From positions 2,542,001-2,606,000 of the forward strand of contig JAUKTV010000004.1 in assembly GCA_030549205.1 (NCBI GenBank): 64,000 nucleotides of DNA, given 5' to 3'. The position numbers and the translations under genes are program-made. The notes below the pieces were generated by a model. The model was given only the letters and a program-made list of their open reading frames with translations. It ran no database searches and was not told where the DNA came from. The DNA is from Apiosordaria backusii (Eukaryota > Ascomycota > Sordariomycetes > Sordariales > Lasiosphaeriaceae). Positions 1 to 11,889 of the stretch are shown here, in pieces (the stretch's first letter is position 1; each line of letters begins with the position of its first letter).

Positions 1-486
1 ATGGGAGAAGGGGTGGGGATATTCAGGGGAATGTGTGAGAGGAGTGGGATTAGGGGGGAGGATATACTGGGAGTTGGGCCGCAACAACAAGAGGAATAAG
101 AAGGAGGTGGGGGGGTTGGGGGGGGGGTGCATACAGCGAGCATAGCATGCACACGTGTTACATGGGATTATGATATGTGGATAGATGATATACGATGGAT
201 TGTAATGTGTAAAAAGTTCAGCGATGGTTCGAATACACTATGAAAAACTGTATTGTTGCTCAGAACTCTCTCTACCTAGGTATGTCTATGGTGAAGAATG
301 TCTCGGATACACACGAGTGGCTTGTCGAGCCTTACGCAAGTTCGGAGCGAGTATGTATGTCTTTGTACGACGACAGGGAAATACCAACCGGAAGGCTGCA
401 TCAACACTCCTCGGTTAACCCGGCCAGTCGGTGAGTGACGAGGGGCGTTTTGTGTGTACTACCTCTGACCCCATGTCCGCTGTGCT

Positions 487-509
487 TGTATGTATGTATG
501 TATGTATGT
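487..509. repeat. TGTA tetranucleotide microsatellite
   Basis: About five and a half uninterrupted copies of TGTA/ATGT, seen directly, in non-coding sequence near the left edge. Confidence 0.9.
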
Positions 510-1175
510 CCGGTACATGCTGTCCTCGCATAAGCAGGAGTCCGGTATGCAGTTTTTTGAGAATTCTTGTCCGGGATGATGATTGATGGTGCTGTTCAAG
601 CCTGAACGAACACCTCGGAAGACCAATGATGATGTTAATCGAGGACGGGAGAGAGTAAAGCTAACTATTTTATTAAATCCATCGGACTACTTCTTCGAAA
701 GGGGGATATGAATATTTACATTGGCTTTTTCCCCCACGTATTTGATAGGACTCAAAACATCAAAAACATAACACCGCTCACTCCTAATAGACAAATGAAA
801 TGGAACTCCAAAAAATCGAAACACTGAAGTAAGAAGGAAATAACAAACGATCGATCTGCTCTGGACATGACTCCCCCCGTCTCTAATAATGAATACCCCA
901 CTGTTAACACCACTACACTTGAAACATTGCAAAGGAAAAAGCTCAGGCTTTCTTTCGTGTGTGCCCGCCTAAAAAACAAAAAACTGGGTGCTTCGAATAA
1001 AATAACTCAAGAAAAAGTAATACACCTCCAAGAATTCCCTCCATCACCAATACAAAAGTACAAAATACTGCTATGCCCCCCTCCCTATCAAGAATAAAAA
1101 ACCACCAAACCCACCAATCCACAACATTAGAAAAGCCCTAAGCTGTTACAGTCGGAAAAAAGAATCATTTTACCA

Positions 1176-1193
1176 CCCCCCCCCCCCCCCCCC
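1176..1193. repeat. 18-base C homopolymer
   Basis: An uninterrupted run of 18 C, just beyond the stop codon of the minus-strand CSI2-like gene, so probably in its 3' untranslated region. Runs of this length are hard to size in any sequencing data, so the reported length is uncertain. Confidence 0.9.
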
Positions 1194-1228
1194 TTTCCCA
1201 CACCCAAAGAAATGCGCAATCAGAAAAA

Positions 1229-2394
1229 CTAATACCTCCCCCTCTGCCCCGGACTCCCCCCAAACCCTCCCTGCTGCTGCTGATGCGTCGGACTCGTCGG
1301 CCCCCCAGCCGCAGGCGGGAACAACCCCGGCTGATCATCCAACAAATCATCCAAATACGCGCTCGGCGCCCTCGCCCCCGCACTCGGCGGCCGGTTCAGG
1401 TTCAGCGAGCTCGAGCTGAAATTCCTCATTCTCGGGTCAATACTCGGACTCTCTGGGGGACTCGGCCCCATCTGCCCGCCCCTTCCCCTCGATGACGGCC
1501 TCAACGTCGACATGCTGATCGAGTTTCCGTGCTGGTGACCCCCGCTACCTGGATTAGGCGAAGCAGAAGCGTAAAACCCAGATGGCAAAAACCGAGAGTC
1601 GCGGTTGGAGCCGGTGCCCCCCATTGTCCCCCCGTGTGCGGCGGTAGGGGAGAAGAACAGGTTTGTTTGGGAGGGTGTGGCGGAGGGAGTAGGACCGCGG
1701 TGGGTGCGCCGGGTTCCGATGCCGTTGTTGTTGTTGTTTCCTGAGGGGCCGCCGCCTACGGCGAGGGAAGCGCTGGATTCTCGCTCGAGGTACTTGTAGA
1801 ACTGGGCGGGAGGGGCGGGGAAGGAGGCGGCGGACTTGTCGTTGGCTGCGTGCTGGGCCATGGCTGCGCGCTCGACGCTGCGGTGGAGGAGGCAGGCGAC
1901 GATGCCGCGCCAGAGGAGGACTGCGAGACCGAAGGCGGCCAGGATGGAGCCGACGGCGATAAATACGGTGCCATCTGGGAGGGTCGAGTGGTTCATGAAG
2001 GGGGCATTGTGGGTGGGCGGGATGGTGGGCGGGGGTAGGTGGGGATGCTGAGATCGACTGTTCGGGAGAGGGTTGGGAGGCCGGTGAGGGTGCCGTCGGC
2101 GGATGGTTGGGAGAGGGGCGGCAGGTCGGTAGGTTCTTCGTCGGGCTGGGTGCTTGTTGACAGCGGGGGAGGTGCGTTTGTGGAGGAGGAGGTCTGGCTC
2201 GTTTGCGCAGGTGGATTCGTAGATGTAGTGGGCGTTCGGTTGGTGTTTGTTTGTGCTGGTTGTGTATTTTGCGTTTGTGATGTCTGCTGTGGCTCGTCGT
2301 CGTCATCGTTGTTGTTTTGTTGTGCGTAGACTCCGGCAGCGAAAAAGGTCGAGAGCAGAAGCGCGCGCCTCTGCGACAAGGGCGATGTCCGCAT
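1229..2394 (-). CDS. CSI2: CSI2-like single-pass membrane protein (frame broken by one base)
   Basis: The start at 2394 gives a signal peptide (residues 1 to about 24, hydrophobic core ALLLSTFFAAGVYA). A Ser/Thr/Pro/Gln-rich extracellular stretch follows to about residue 120, then one membrane segment (about 144-161, core VFIAVGSILAAFGLAVLL) and a basic, low-complexity cytoplasmic tail. This layout and the sequence around the membrane segment match the fungal CSI2 family, linked in yeast to chitin synthesis at the bud neck. The frame opened at 2394 stops at 1993, while the membrane part lies in another frame. Adding one base to the G5 run at 2031-2035 (plus strand) joins them into about 388 aa, with the family-like linker PPPTIPPTHNAPFM across the join. 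I see no plausible intron, so I read this as one gene with a one-base deficit, probably an assembly error. The start faces FCF1 across a divergent promoter. Confidence 0.68.
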
Positions 2395-3539
2395 CGCGGC
2401 GAATGTATTATCGAGCGCCCACTTGAGTGATGTTCAATCCCAAAATCAATCTTGAAATGAGAATCGCAATGCCCTCTGTCGCTGGCGGGGTTCAACCTGG
2501 AAGAGAGAACTTTGTTGTTGGACAAGGCCTGCAGCCACTTCCGAGGATCGACTCCGAGTGGATTGTTCGGGGTGTGGTGGAGGGACGGGGCTGAGTCTGC
2601 GTTGCCCGGGTCTCAGTCGTGACGAGTTCCAAGCAGCGTGAGACACACGGCGGAAAATTATCTCAAAACAAATGGTAACGAGGGGATGCGACGCGCGTGT
2701 CAACGGCCGACGGCAAGAATGTAAATTGTAGTGAGTGTAGGGCTACAGAGAAGCAAAGGGAGGCCGGGCAGGGAAAAAGGAGACCCCTTCGTGTTGGCCC
2801 TCCCTGTAAAAACCGTCAGCCCCCCTCCCCAGCATGACCCTCGTTCGTCTCCCCAGACCACTCTTAATCTTGGCGAACGCAGGCACCATCCAGTGGGACC
2901 AGCAAATCTCAGTGCCCCAGCGCCCACCCCAGTGCTTGCCGCCGTCTCAGCCCATCAGCCTATGTATTACATATTACACCAGTTCATGATATCTGTAATA
3001 AATCATGCTGGCTCGTAGTCAAAAAGCAGACGGATACCTGCATATTGAGTGCAGGCGCAATTGAACAGAATATTTGCCCTGCACGTCTGACATTTCAGGG
3101 CCAAGATGACGTGCTTCACTTTGCCCTTGTGATTTCAGGATGCTCCCAATTTGGAACTTGCTGTGCGAAGCGCAATTTTAGCCTGTTCCTTCGCTGTGGT
3201 TCAGGTTCCTGGCGCCGCCAAACCTTAAAAGACAGAAGTCGGCAGTCGGCGCCAGCTGTCTTTGCTGCAACAACCCTGGCTGCATTGTGCAACGCGCCTG
3301 GGCCACCCCACCAAGCAGCGACCTGTTGTGCTGAGTGAACGTTGGATGGTCCGTGACCTTAATTCTGCCGAATTTTTTCCAAGCCGCCATCACCAAACTC
3401 ATTCACTTACACGAAACGAAGCTCCAAACAAATTGCTGTCCCGCCCGTCCACCCGTTTCGACAGACCAGGTAGAGAGTTGATCGGCATTTCTTTGAATCG
3501 AACAAATAACCCATTTCACTTTGCGAGTTCACCGTCAAT
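2395..3539. promoter_or_regulatory. Divergent promoter region, CSI2-like / FCF1
   Basis: The 1.1 kb between two start codons facing away from each other must hold both promoters and 5' leaders. No TATA box or factor site stands out enough to name, and I see no gene in it. Confidence 0.5.
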
Positions 3540-4342
3540 ATGGGTGGTGAGTTGAAACCACCATGCCCTCTCATGAGATCGTCATATCGCTGAGACTAAT
3601 CACATGGAAATAGTCGCAAAAAAGGTCCGCGAATTCCGCATGAAGCGTGTCATCGGCAAGAGCGATGATAGAAGGAAAACAGAGGCCGAGAAGAAAAAGC
3701 AGTTGGAGATCAACAAGAAGGAGAAGGAGTTGGTCAGAGAAAGGTAAGCCTCTGTTCTCAGAAACCCGGCAACAGGAACAAATACTGACTGATTTTGTAG
3801 ACAAGCTCCCTCCAGCATGTTTTTTGAACACAACACAGCTTTGGTTCCCCCATACCAGGTGATCGTGGACACCAACTTCTTGAGCAGATCTATCCAGGCC
3901 AAACTGCCGCTTTTGGAGTCGGCAATGGACGCCCTTTATGCGTCCGTCAACATCATCATCACGGACTGCGTGATGGCAGAACTTGAGAAGCTAGGCCCAA
4001 AATACCGCATGGCCTTGATGATTGCCCGTGATGAGAGATGGACAAGGCTCACCTGCGACCACAAGGGAACCTATGCAGACGATGTCATGACCCTCGGTCT
4101 CCTGTTGGATGCGCTCAGTTGCTAACATTGTGCAGTGCATTGTCGACCGTGTCCAAAAGAACCGTATCTACATTGTAGCGAGTAAGTATATTCCGGAGTG
4201 GACCTGACTGGGCTTCAACTGACAGCTGGTAGCCAACGATCGTGACCTCAAGCGGAGACTCCGTAAGATTCCAGGTGTTCCCATCTTGGGCGTCCAAAAG
4301 GGCAAATACGCCATCGAGAGGCTCCCAGGTGCGCCGGCTTGA
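3540..4342 (+). CDS. FCF1: FCF1, PIN-domain rRNA-processing protein
   Basis: Five exons: 3540-3546, 3614-3743, 3801-4083, 4136-4181, 4233-4342, giving 191 aa. Fcf1 (UTP24 family) is a small-subunit processome protein acting in the nucleolus in early pre-18S cleavage. The N-terminus (MGVAKKVREFRMKR) is the basic tail typical of Fcf1. The PIN domain begins near residue 63 with PPYQVIVDTNF (acidic D69), then ITDCVMAELEKLGPKYR, CDHKGTYADD and TNDRDLKRRLRKIPG, which carry the further acidic PIN positions. Length matches the family (about 190 aa). The first coding exon is only 7 nt, supported by the conserved MGVAKK start. The third intron (4084-4135) has an atypical GTCATG donor but a good GCTAAC branch site, and its removal restores the conserved YADD-CIVDRV junction. 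Confidence 0.95.
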
Positions 4343-5569
4343 GAGATTCTACATGGGTCTATCTCATATCAAGCTACAAAATGAGGCGTCGGCCAAGCCG
4401 CGGCGCATGGTTTGGACCCTTACGTCTGCTACCTGTTTTGTTCGGCAGCAATTGTTCCGAACCAGCGGCTCTGGCCTAATGGCGCTTTTACGGCAGGGAG
4501 AAGGCTGCGCAACTATATCAAGTTGATGATCAGACAGTCGGTAGATGTGGCGGCATTCTGAGGAATCGGGAAAGGGCAGCTGAGCGGTTTGAGGCAAAAA
4601 GGGGGGCAGAGGCGTCCTGCTACGGACATTCAGACCTCTTCCTACACGATACTTTTTTTTTGTTGGAGTTCAGGACCAGGAAAACGGGCAATGCATAAAG
4701 TGGGCGTCATGGTAATCATCGGAACCGGGGCTGAAGAAAAGCCTGGCAAATTCCCAAATACATTTTTTGACGATATGCTTGATGCGCCCCTTTTCAGACA
4801 TTGTTAACTCTCTGTCATAGTGCTCACTGATTGGCCAGTTTCCCAACCACCAAGTGCACGTTGATCCTACCACACCTCAACAATGAAAACACAAGGGGAA
4901 TGCGGCTGTTGTCAAGCGGGGAAAGTTTATCTTCTACCGGCAGAAAAGAACTCTGCATATTCGAGATCATAATTGTGTGTGTGAACATACTTGATCCCAG
5001 TCAGCAGTTGTCACATCCACATTCAACTACAACTTGGTAGATATTACAAATCCACGACCCGACTTTCGCCAAGACAAGTCATAGAACCAACAGCATTCAC
5101 ATCACGTCCACACTACCTACCCAAGTAACGTAAATATATGCGTACACCTGCCAGGCTCCAATGTCACGAGACAAGTAGCGGTGAAAATATCATCAGTCTT
5201 CTTCTTTTTCTAATCTACCTCTCGTCATAAGCCAAGAACTTATAAAAATCGAGACGGGATATCTGCACACATCAACCTCCTATCTCCGAGCCTCTTATAC
5301 ACCTCTCTCAGTGGTTAATCCAACAAGACAATAACCCCGACCCGAACAACCCCGCGCTCAACACAAATCTCTAGATTCCTTCACATCGATATAGCAACAA
5401 CAAACATACCTATCATTAAACACCTCGTTTCATATACCGGAAGCAGACACAAGATCAAACAAACCCACGAATCGAATCACAGTCCTGAGACACAGCACCA
5501 CGGGCGAAGCACAACACCGATATACAACAGACTGGAACCCCCCTAATCCATTGGCCTAGTAAATTCATC
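4343..5569. other. Intergenic, FCF1 3' flank and regulator promoter
   Basis: No gene seen. The first part should be the FCF1 3' untranslated region. The last several hundred bases before 5570 are CA-rich and probably contain promoter and leader of the Zn2Cys6 regulator. No specific motif is claimed. Confidence 0.5.
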
Positions 5570-8500
5570 ATGTCCGCCTTCCGGCCCCCACACGATCCCC
5601 AGCCTGGAGGTTCAGCGGGCGGATACAACGCCAGTAGCAGCAGCAACAACAACATCAACGTCAACCCGAACCCACACAATCCCCATTCCCATCCCCATCC
5701 CCATCCCGACTCGGCCGGTCCCGGTCCCAATAGTTCCAGTAGAGGAACACTCGGCCGGAAATTACCACCGGCACATGGGCTTGTCCCTCTATTACCTAAA
5801 GAGCCGATCCCCCCTTCATCATCTTCACAGCAAAGCCCCAGCAGACCCGGCCCGCCCCCTGGCGTTGGCGGCGGTGGTAACAGCTATCACCTCCAACCAG
5901 GCCAAGGTCAACAAAAGCGGACTCGGGTCCTCCTATCTTGTGGGCCTTGTAGAGCTAGTAAGCAGAAATGTATGTCTTATTTATTGTTCATGTTCTATAT
6001 TTTTTCTCTAGCACTACCTTGCAGGGCAGCTTGCACTTGGGTCTTCTCAGTCCCTAAAATGATTCCAACCTGAGAATGCCTCACTCATCATATATATCTG
6101 TTTCATACCTTTATACCTACCTTAGTAGGTAGTTTGGCTATCTCTGCCACTCGCCTCCCACATGGCTGTCTGGGAGGAGTGACGATTTCTTGAAAGGCCC
6201 TGCGCGAGATATATCTCTGCACACTATCCCCTGTTTCTTATTACTTGCCTGCTTTTTCGATCATGCGTGTTTTCTGGGGAGGCTTTGTTAACATCGGTAT
6301 AAAGGTGACCGCCAGCAACCATGCAAAAACTGCCTCAAAAAGTCCCGCGAGGACCTCTGCGTCTACGCCCCCAAACCAGAAAGGGCCCGCCCCGAGCGGT
6401 CCATGGCTGCCCGCTTGAAGAGACTTGAAAGCATGGTTCGCGGCATGATGCACAACAATAACCCCAACATCCGGCCGGCTGCTACTTCATCCTCGTCAGG
6501 TGCCGGTCAGTATCAAACTGACGACTATGACGACTATGACGAGGGAGGCCCAGAGGAAAGAGGAGCGGCTGCTCCCATCGCCCAGGTTGTTCTAGGGAAG
6601 GGTGGAAAAGGCAGTGCTACGTATGTAGGCGCGACGCATTTTATGGCTATGCTTGAGGATGTAAGAGCTCTCCCGTCGAGCAAGAAAGGAAACGTACTAA
6701 TAACGTTGAGAATAGATCGAGGACCTAAAAGGTTATTTCGACGACGAGGGTGATGCAGAAGGAGGGGAAGAGGACATTAACCCCGATGCAGGGTTCGGTT
6801 CTCCCGATGCGCACTCACCTTGCTTGCTTCTGTCTCGCACAGTCCCAACCTGCAAACAAGATCTCATCGATATGCTTCCTCCGCGGCCCGTGGTGGATAG
6901 GTTGATACAGCGCTACTTTGCCGCTGCCAGTCCAACCCATCATTGTGTTCACCAGCCAAGCTTCGCAAAGGAGTGCGTCGAGTTTTGGCAAGATCCGAAC
7001 AAGGCGTCGCTGCAGTGGTTGGCGTTGTTGTTGGTGATTATAGCGCAGGGAACGTCGTTTTCAATGTTCACAGCCCCCCAAGAACTAGCCGATGACTCGG
7101 ACATACCCCCGATGGAACGATTTCGTGGATATCGTGCTGCCGCTCTTTGGGCTCTGGTAGCGGGCAAATTCTCATCCCCAGGGCCTTCGACGATACAGCC
7201 CTTCCTGTTGTACATCGAGTCCGAGTTTCTCATCAACCTGACTTCGCAGATGACCTGCTATCTTCTTATCTCGGTCTGTATCAGGCTGATGTTGAGAATG
7301 GGCCTCCATCGTGACCCTGTTAAGCTCCCCAATATCTCTCCGTTCGACGGGGAAATGAGGCGAAGGCTGTGGCACGCCGCCTGCCAGTTCGACCACCTTG
7401 TTTCCTTTCACATGGGTCTCCCAAGCATGATGTACAGCATTGAGAGCGACACGGTCCTGCCCAGGAACCTCTTCGACGACGACTTGAGCAAGGATTGCCA
7501 TGAGTTGCCTCCTGCCCGGCCCGACACGGAGTATACCATGCTGACATACCCGATCTGGAAATCCGCGATCTGCCAAGTTTTCGGCCTTGTCGCCCGTCAA
7601 GCCAACTCCCTCACCGTACCCTCATACGCAGAGGTTCAGGAACTTGACATGAGAATTGACGAAATTTGGGGCCGGGTGCCCTCTTTCATGAAGAAAATCA
7701 CACCGCCAGAGAGCGGCACGCCCATATCCCCTGTCTTAATCAACCAACAGTTCGGCCTGATATCTCTGTACAACAAGAGCCGTTGTGTGTTGCACCGCCG
7801 CTACCTCATCGAGCCAGTCCCCAGACCAGAGCACGCATACTCCCGGCGCATCTGTCTTGAAGCTGCCATCAGCCTGCTTGACCACCAGAACCTCATGCAT
7901 CTGGCCACACTTCCCGGCGGCGCACTGAGAGCAACAGGATGGTATATCAGCGCCCTGGCCATCCACGATTTCCTCCTCGCTGCCATGATCGTCTACATCG
8001 TCCTTCAGCACGAACCAGAGTCTGAGAAACACGGCCAAGACGAGAGCTGTTGGCTGCACCTAGACCCGGGCTTGTCCATCTCAAGCACGGCGCAGCTTGA
8101 GGAGATATTGGAGAGGTCCCATCACATATGGGCAACTGTTTCCCAAAACGATGGCGTCTTCCAGAAAGCGACTGACATGCTTGCGACAATGCTAAGAAAA
8201 ATCGAGCTGAAGAAGCAGCAGAGTAAAGGCAAACAGCTAGCACCTGAGCACCAGCATCAACACCAACAGGTGCATCTGCGAGACGAGGACTCGTGGCATA
8301 ACACATCGCAAAGCCACGAGCCACTGTCCGTTAGCAGCCTGTCCGTGACTGGTAGGTTATGTCCCTCCCACCCCCAATTACGCAACCACTTCTTCGTCCC
8401 ACCCAGACAGTGACTGACACGTTTTGTACCGTGTGCGTAATGTAGATGAACGCCGGGATTCCGACCTTGGTTCAGAGGAGCACCACATGATGGAGGTGCA

Positions 8501-8871
8501 GCAGCCCCTGACGCGGCAAGATCTCATGCCTGCATCTGTAGCTGAGCCACAGCGTGGCCTTGATACTGGATGGCTCGATCTGGGGATGGGGATGGATCAG
8601 ATGGGCTGGGTATGTACAACACTCCTTCTTCCCACTCCTCACAACCAGGCCGACATTTCCGTCTTTTGAGTCGGTAACAATGACACTGACGACCCATACT
8701 CGGTGGTAGGACGCTTTCGACAGTGCCATTCGCGGTGAAAACAACGTGAATCAGCAGACGGTGGAGGACTGGATACCCGAAGGTCCCTTGTTGGATGATG
8801 TTCAGTTGATGACAACCATGGGCTTTCAGGGGCCCTTCGGTTGGAGAGAACAAGAGGAAGGGTATGAATAA
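5570..8871 (+). CDS. Zn2Cys6 fungal transcription factor
   Basis: Five exons (5570-5969, 6305-6660, 6716-8351, 8446-8609, 8710-8871) join in frame to 905 aa. The first 110 residues are disordered, with Asn/Ser runs and an HPHPHPH stretch. The binuclear zinc cluster has cysteines at about 124, 127, 134, 140, 143 and 151 (C-x2-C-x6-C-x5-C-x2-C-x7-C), followed by a basic/coiled linker (ARLKRLESMVRGMM). An acidic segment precedes a fungal-specific transcription factor domain starting near residue 303 (LPPRPVVDRLIQRYF) and containing RMGLHRDP and RRRLWHAACQFD. The product should be a nuclear DNA-binding regulator; its target is not readable. Intron 1 is long for this window (335 nt) and splits the third zinc-cluster cysteine codon, so retention would give a truncated protein without a complete finger. 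The last two small exons are inferred from splice sites and phase only. Confidence 0.9.
6114..6131. repeat. TACCTAC/GTAGGTA inverted repeat in intron 1
   Basis: Seven-base arms (TACCTAC and GTAGGTA) around a 4-nt spacer inside the first intron of the Zn2Cys6 gene. It resembles other ACCT/AGGT palindromes at 40106, 40189 and 55398. Confidence 0.8.
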
Positions 8872-11800
8872 TGAGACGAAGTCATCGCCCAAGGAGTCGA
8901 TCTGCAGTCCCTCAGAGAGGATGGGTTACCCAAGTCTCTGCGTTGAGTGGGTAGTGATAGGGCCGGAAGAAAGTGCCAGAGGGTTGTCTTGACCCGAATT
9001 TCCCAACATCTTCGAAGACCACTCTGGCGGTGCAGCAAATCGTCATCAAGACCATGTTCGCGTGACACGGCATATGTACTTTATTGAGTCTGGACCAGAG
9101 TCGGTGGCCACAAGCGTTGTGGAGCCAGGTTGCTGTACTGCAGAAACGTGCCTTTGCGATGTGCCGAATGCGGAGCTCACCGCCAGCTTCCAGAACCCTT
9201 GACCGTTGATAATCTTCGATGCCAGGGACGCTATTCGCAAGGCTTTTTTTTTGTCTTCCCCGCGATTCGGTGCCCCTCCTCCCAACGCTGAGTGACGAAT
9301 TGCGGGGAAAAGAGGATAACCAAGGCTTGGGTATTGCCCCTTGACAGCTCCCAGGCTCGGCAGCCTCAAAGGCAAAGCACGCCAGTCGTCGGACCGCATC
9401 CAGTTTCTGGAAGAGGTCAGCCGAACCACGGACCCCTGCGTCTGCGTCTGATGCGGCCTGTCCTGCATCTGAGTGGTGAGAAATGATGTAAGTGGTGGGT
9501 GGTGTAACGCCTGTTTGTAAGTGAATTGCAACACCATCTGCTTCCGCGGAGATAGCAGTGTCTCCAGCTGCCCTGTGGCACATACTGCGCAGTAGGTGCT
9601 GTGCTTGCCCCAGACCGGCCTTAGCGGCGCATATTGTACGTAATTGAAAAGGAAGGCCACGCCCGGATTCGAGCCTTTTTTGACGTTCAACAACTGACAT
9701 GCTCACAAACACCATCCAACCCATCACACCGCACGGCTTGGATCACACCCCCAGCTCCATGGACCTCGACGAACCCGACACCGAGACGACCAGTGCCCTG
9801 TACTGTGTACAACAACATGTTGGATGAATGGGAGGCTAGCGGCGGTTGCTGTGCTGGATATTGGATGAAGCGATTGCGGGATGTACCCAACCAGCGGTTC
9901 GGATGACTACTCGTGCGGCACGGGCTTCGCTTCGTTGACGTCGGGATTTTCCAGCCTCCCTATCATCGCAGGCGCGCCGACCGCCGGGGGCGCCAAGATG
10001 CATTGCTAAGAGAATGCCTTTTCGGGGTTTGAATAGGAAGGTCATCAGGTAACAGTAACCTCTAGCTGCAGCGGGAACTGGAGCCTGCCTGGCCGGATGC
10101 CCAGACGGCTGTCAATGGAGAGGTTTGAGGTGACGAAGAAAAAAAGTTTTCCAAAGTGGAAAATGGGGTTGGTGGTCTGCCGTGCCCAGACAGGCCGTTA
10201 TCTCCAGCTGGCAACAAGCGCCTATCGCAAATGCCGAATGCGGCTTCCTCTTTAAGACAGCCTGTGCTCTCGCCTTGCAGTTGGACCGAGAAATGCCATT
10301 GGATTTGTGAGGTTTACTATCAGCCATTACGATTACGCTTTTGTACTACAAGCCTCTCCCGCCGCCAGACAGCATAAGACCAAAAAAAGTACTGCGCTAA
10401 CAGGACCGGTCCGGGTGATATTGGCTTACATGCAACCTGTGCCTCGTGCCCTGATGCGTTATCTCTGCTCCGTACCGAATCCAGTTATCCAGTTGCCCTC
10501 CCATCCCTGCATGTAGTTTACACTATGAAGAACTATGAAGAGAGACTACGGACATTTCTCGCTGCCCCCCGGAACATGGCCATCGCACTCAGCCTGGGTG
10601 GGCTGCCATACCAGACCCCTGGAATCTGTGACAAACAGCCACCCCGCTGCTTGCTGTCTATTGCAACATCATCAGTCTCGATCAGTCTGCCTGCCCACTC
10701 TACCCGCGCTTGCTGTCCAGCCAGGGTGCCTCAGAGCCAATATCGAGCCATTGAGCGAGGTGGACGATGAAGGTGATGGATGAGTTGTACCCGATTGGCC
10801 GGCACCCACCGCAATGGATCGCAACTTTTTTTCTCTGTTCGTCCTGCTGAGTCCTTTGCTGTGGGTACGGTGGGTGTCGACAAATGTCTCGCCCCAATTT
10901 CCCCCATGGAACGATATCTTTAGTACTGAAAACAGGACTCTTGCAAGTGGGGAGATCGGGCCTGCGAGCACGGCCAGAGCTGGTTTGCGAGCTTTCCATT
11001 TGCTTCCCTTTGTTGGCCTGCCGCATTGCGCAAGGAGCTCCCTGTTATTGAAACGGCGGCGCCAGAGTTCGACGATGCCCGCATGGGACATGCCGTCGTC
11101 TCATCACGAAGCTCGTCATGTGGTCAGTCTCCCATAGCAACGTTGGCATCGTTATCTCTCGAGTCATCCATTAACCTGGGAGCAAGCCCCCATCTCGGGC
11201 CCTGGATAAGAGAAAAAAGCATAAGCTGAGGCACATACCACACACCTTTTCCATTTGATCTGCTCTCGGGTGACACCATCCTTTCCCGCCTTCCTGTCTG
11301 TGTTGGCCTGCCTGTGGTCCGTTCTCCCCTCTTCGCCCTGTCTTTCTTTCCTGATAATCTTTATCGTTTATCAGTGACCCTGTCTGCCCCGCCATCGGGA
11401 AGAACCCCACTAACAGATAACCACCACCCAGAATCATACGCCATCAACGCCGAGCTCAACCTGTTCCTCGTGTGCGACGCGGCACCAAGCTATCCGTCAG
11501 GGTTCACAAGTAGAGTCGCTGCGGTCAGAAAATCATAACAAAACTCTCTCCTATCTGCGCAACGATCCTGTTTGCTTCTAAAACACCCTGGGCTGCACTG
11601 CCTTTAACTTAACCACCCTCCCTGAAGCGCCGCCTCCCGCCTTCACCGCTGCTGCTGGGCCGTTTGGGGCGCATGCCCGACAAAGTTGTGCCAATCTGAT
11701 GTCCTTTATCACTGGCGATATACTGATAGCACTCCATCCGAAATCACTGCGGCAAAGACGCCCAACCCGCCGTCGCCTGTCCCCCAAGACACAGAGAAAG

Positions 11801-11889
11801 AGAAACCGAGGAGCTTGAACATCCAGACGGATCGCTTTTTTCTGGACCACCCCCTCGCCAAGCCCTTCTTCACAGCAGAAGGATTCAAC
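8872..11889. other. 3 kb intergenic, mostly upstream flank of nmr-1
   Basis: Open frames occur (the longest 271 codons on the minus strand at 8912-9727), but none shows a recognisable family or codon pattern, so I call no gene. The right half is the upstream region and leader of nmr-1; GATAA/TTATC cores occur at 10198, 10459, 10485 and in the 11152-11420 cluster. Confidence 0.5.
11152..11420 (+). promoter_or_regulatory. Cluster of six GATAA cores upstream of nmr-1
   Basis: GATAA on one strand or the other occurs at 11152-11156, 11205-11209, 11353-11357, 11361-11365, 11368-11372 and 11416-11420. Three fall within the 20 bases 11353-11372. Chance expectation at equal base frequencies is about 0.5 in this length. 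GATAA is the core bound by AreA/NIT2-type GATA factors, the proteins that NMR restrains, so autoregulation is a reasonable inference but is not shown by sequence alone. Confidence 0.55.

Larger units (their letters stand above)
1..1228. other. Left-edge region, no gene seen
   Basis: No convincing coding region. It holds a very G-rich patch near 108-128, a TGTA microsatellite (487-509) and an 18-C run (1176-1193). The part nearest 1228 is probably the 3' untranslated region of the minus-strand CSI2-like gene. Short open frames here lack codon bias and family resemblance. Confidence 0.6.

Noticed and set aside
1554..2525. 323-codon minus-strand frame overlapping the CSI2-like gene
   Set aside because: Arg/Pro-rich shadow of the Ser/Thr/Pro-rich real frame; the signal peptide and membrane segment lie in the other frames.
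9665..9675. B-box-like GGATTCGAGCC suggesting a tRNA
   Set aside because: The bases around it do not form a T-stem on either strand and no A box or acceptor stem was found.
8912..9727. 271-codon minus-strand open frame
   Set aside because: No recognisable family, no low-complexity or domain pattern, and overlapping frames of similar length occur on the same strand. I consider it chance.
11686..11889. N-terminal extension of NMR by 68 codons
   Set aside because: The frame is open but contains no ATG; the first ATG is at 11890.
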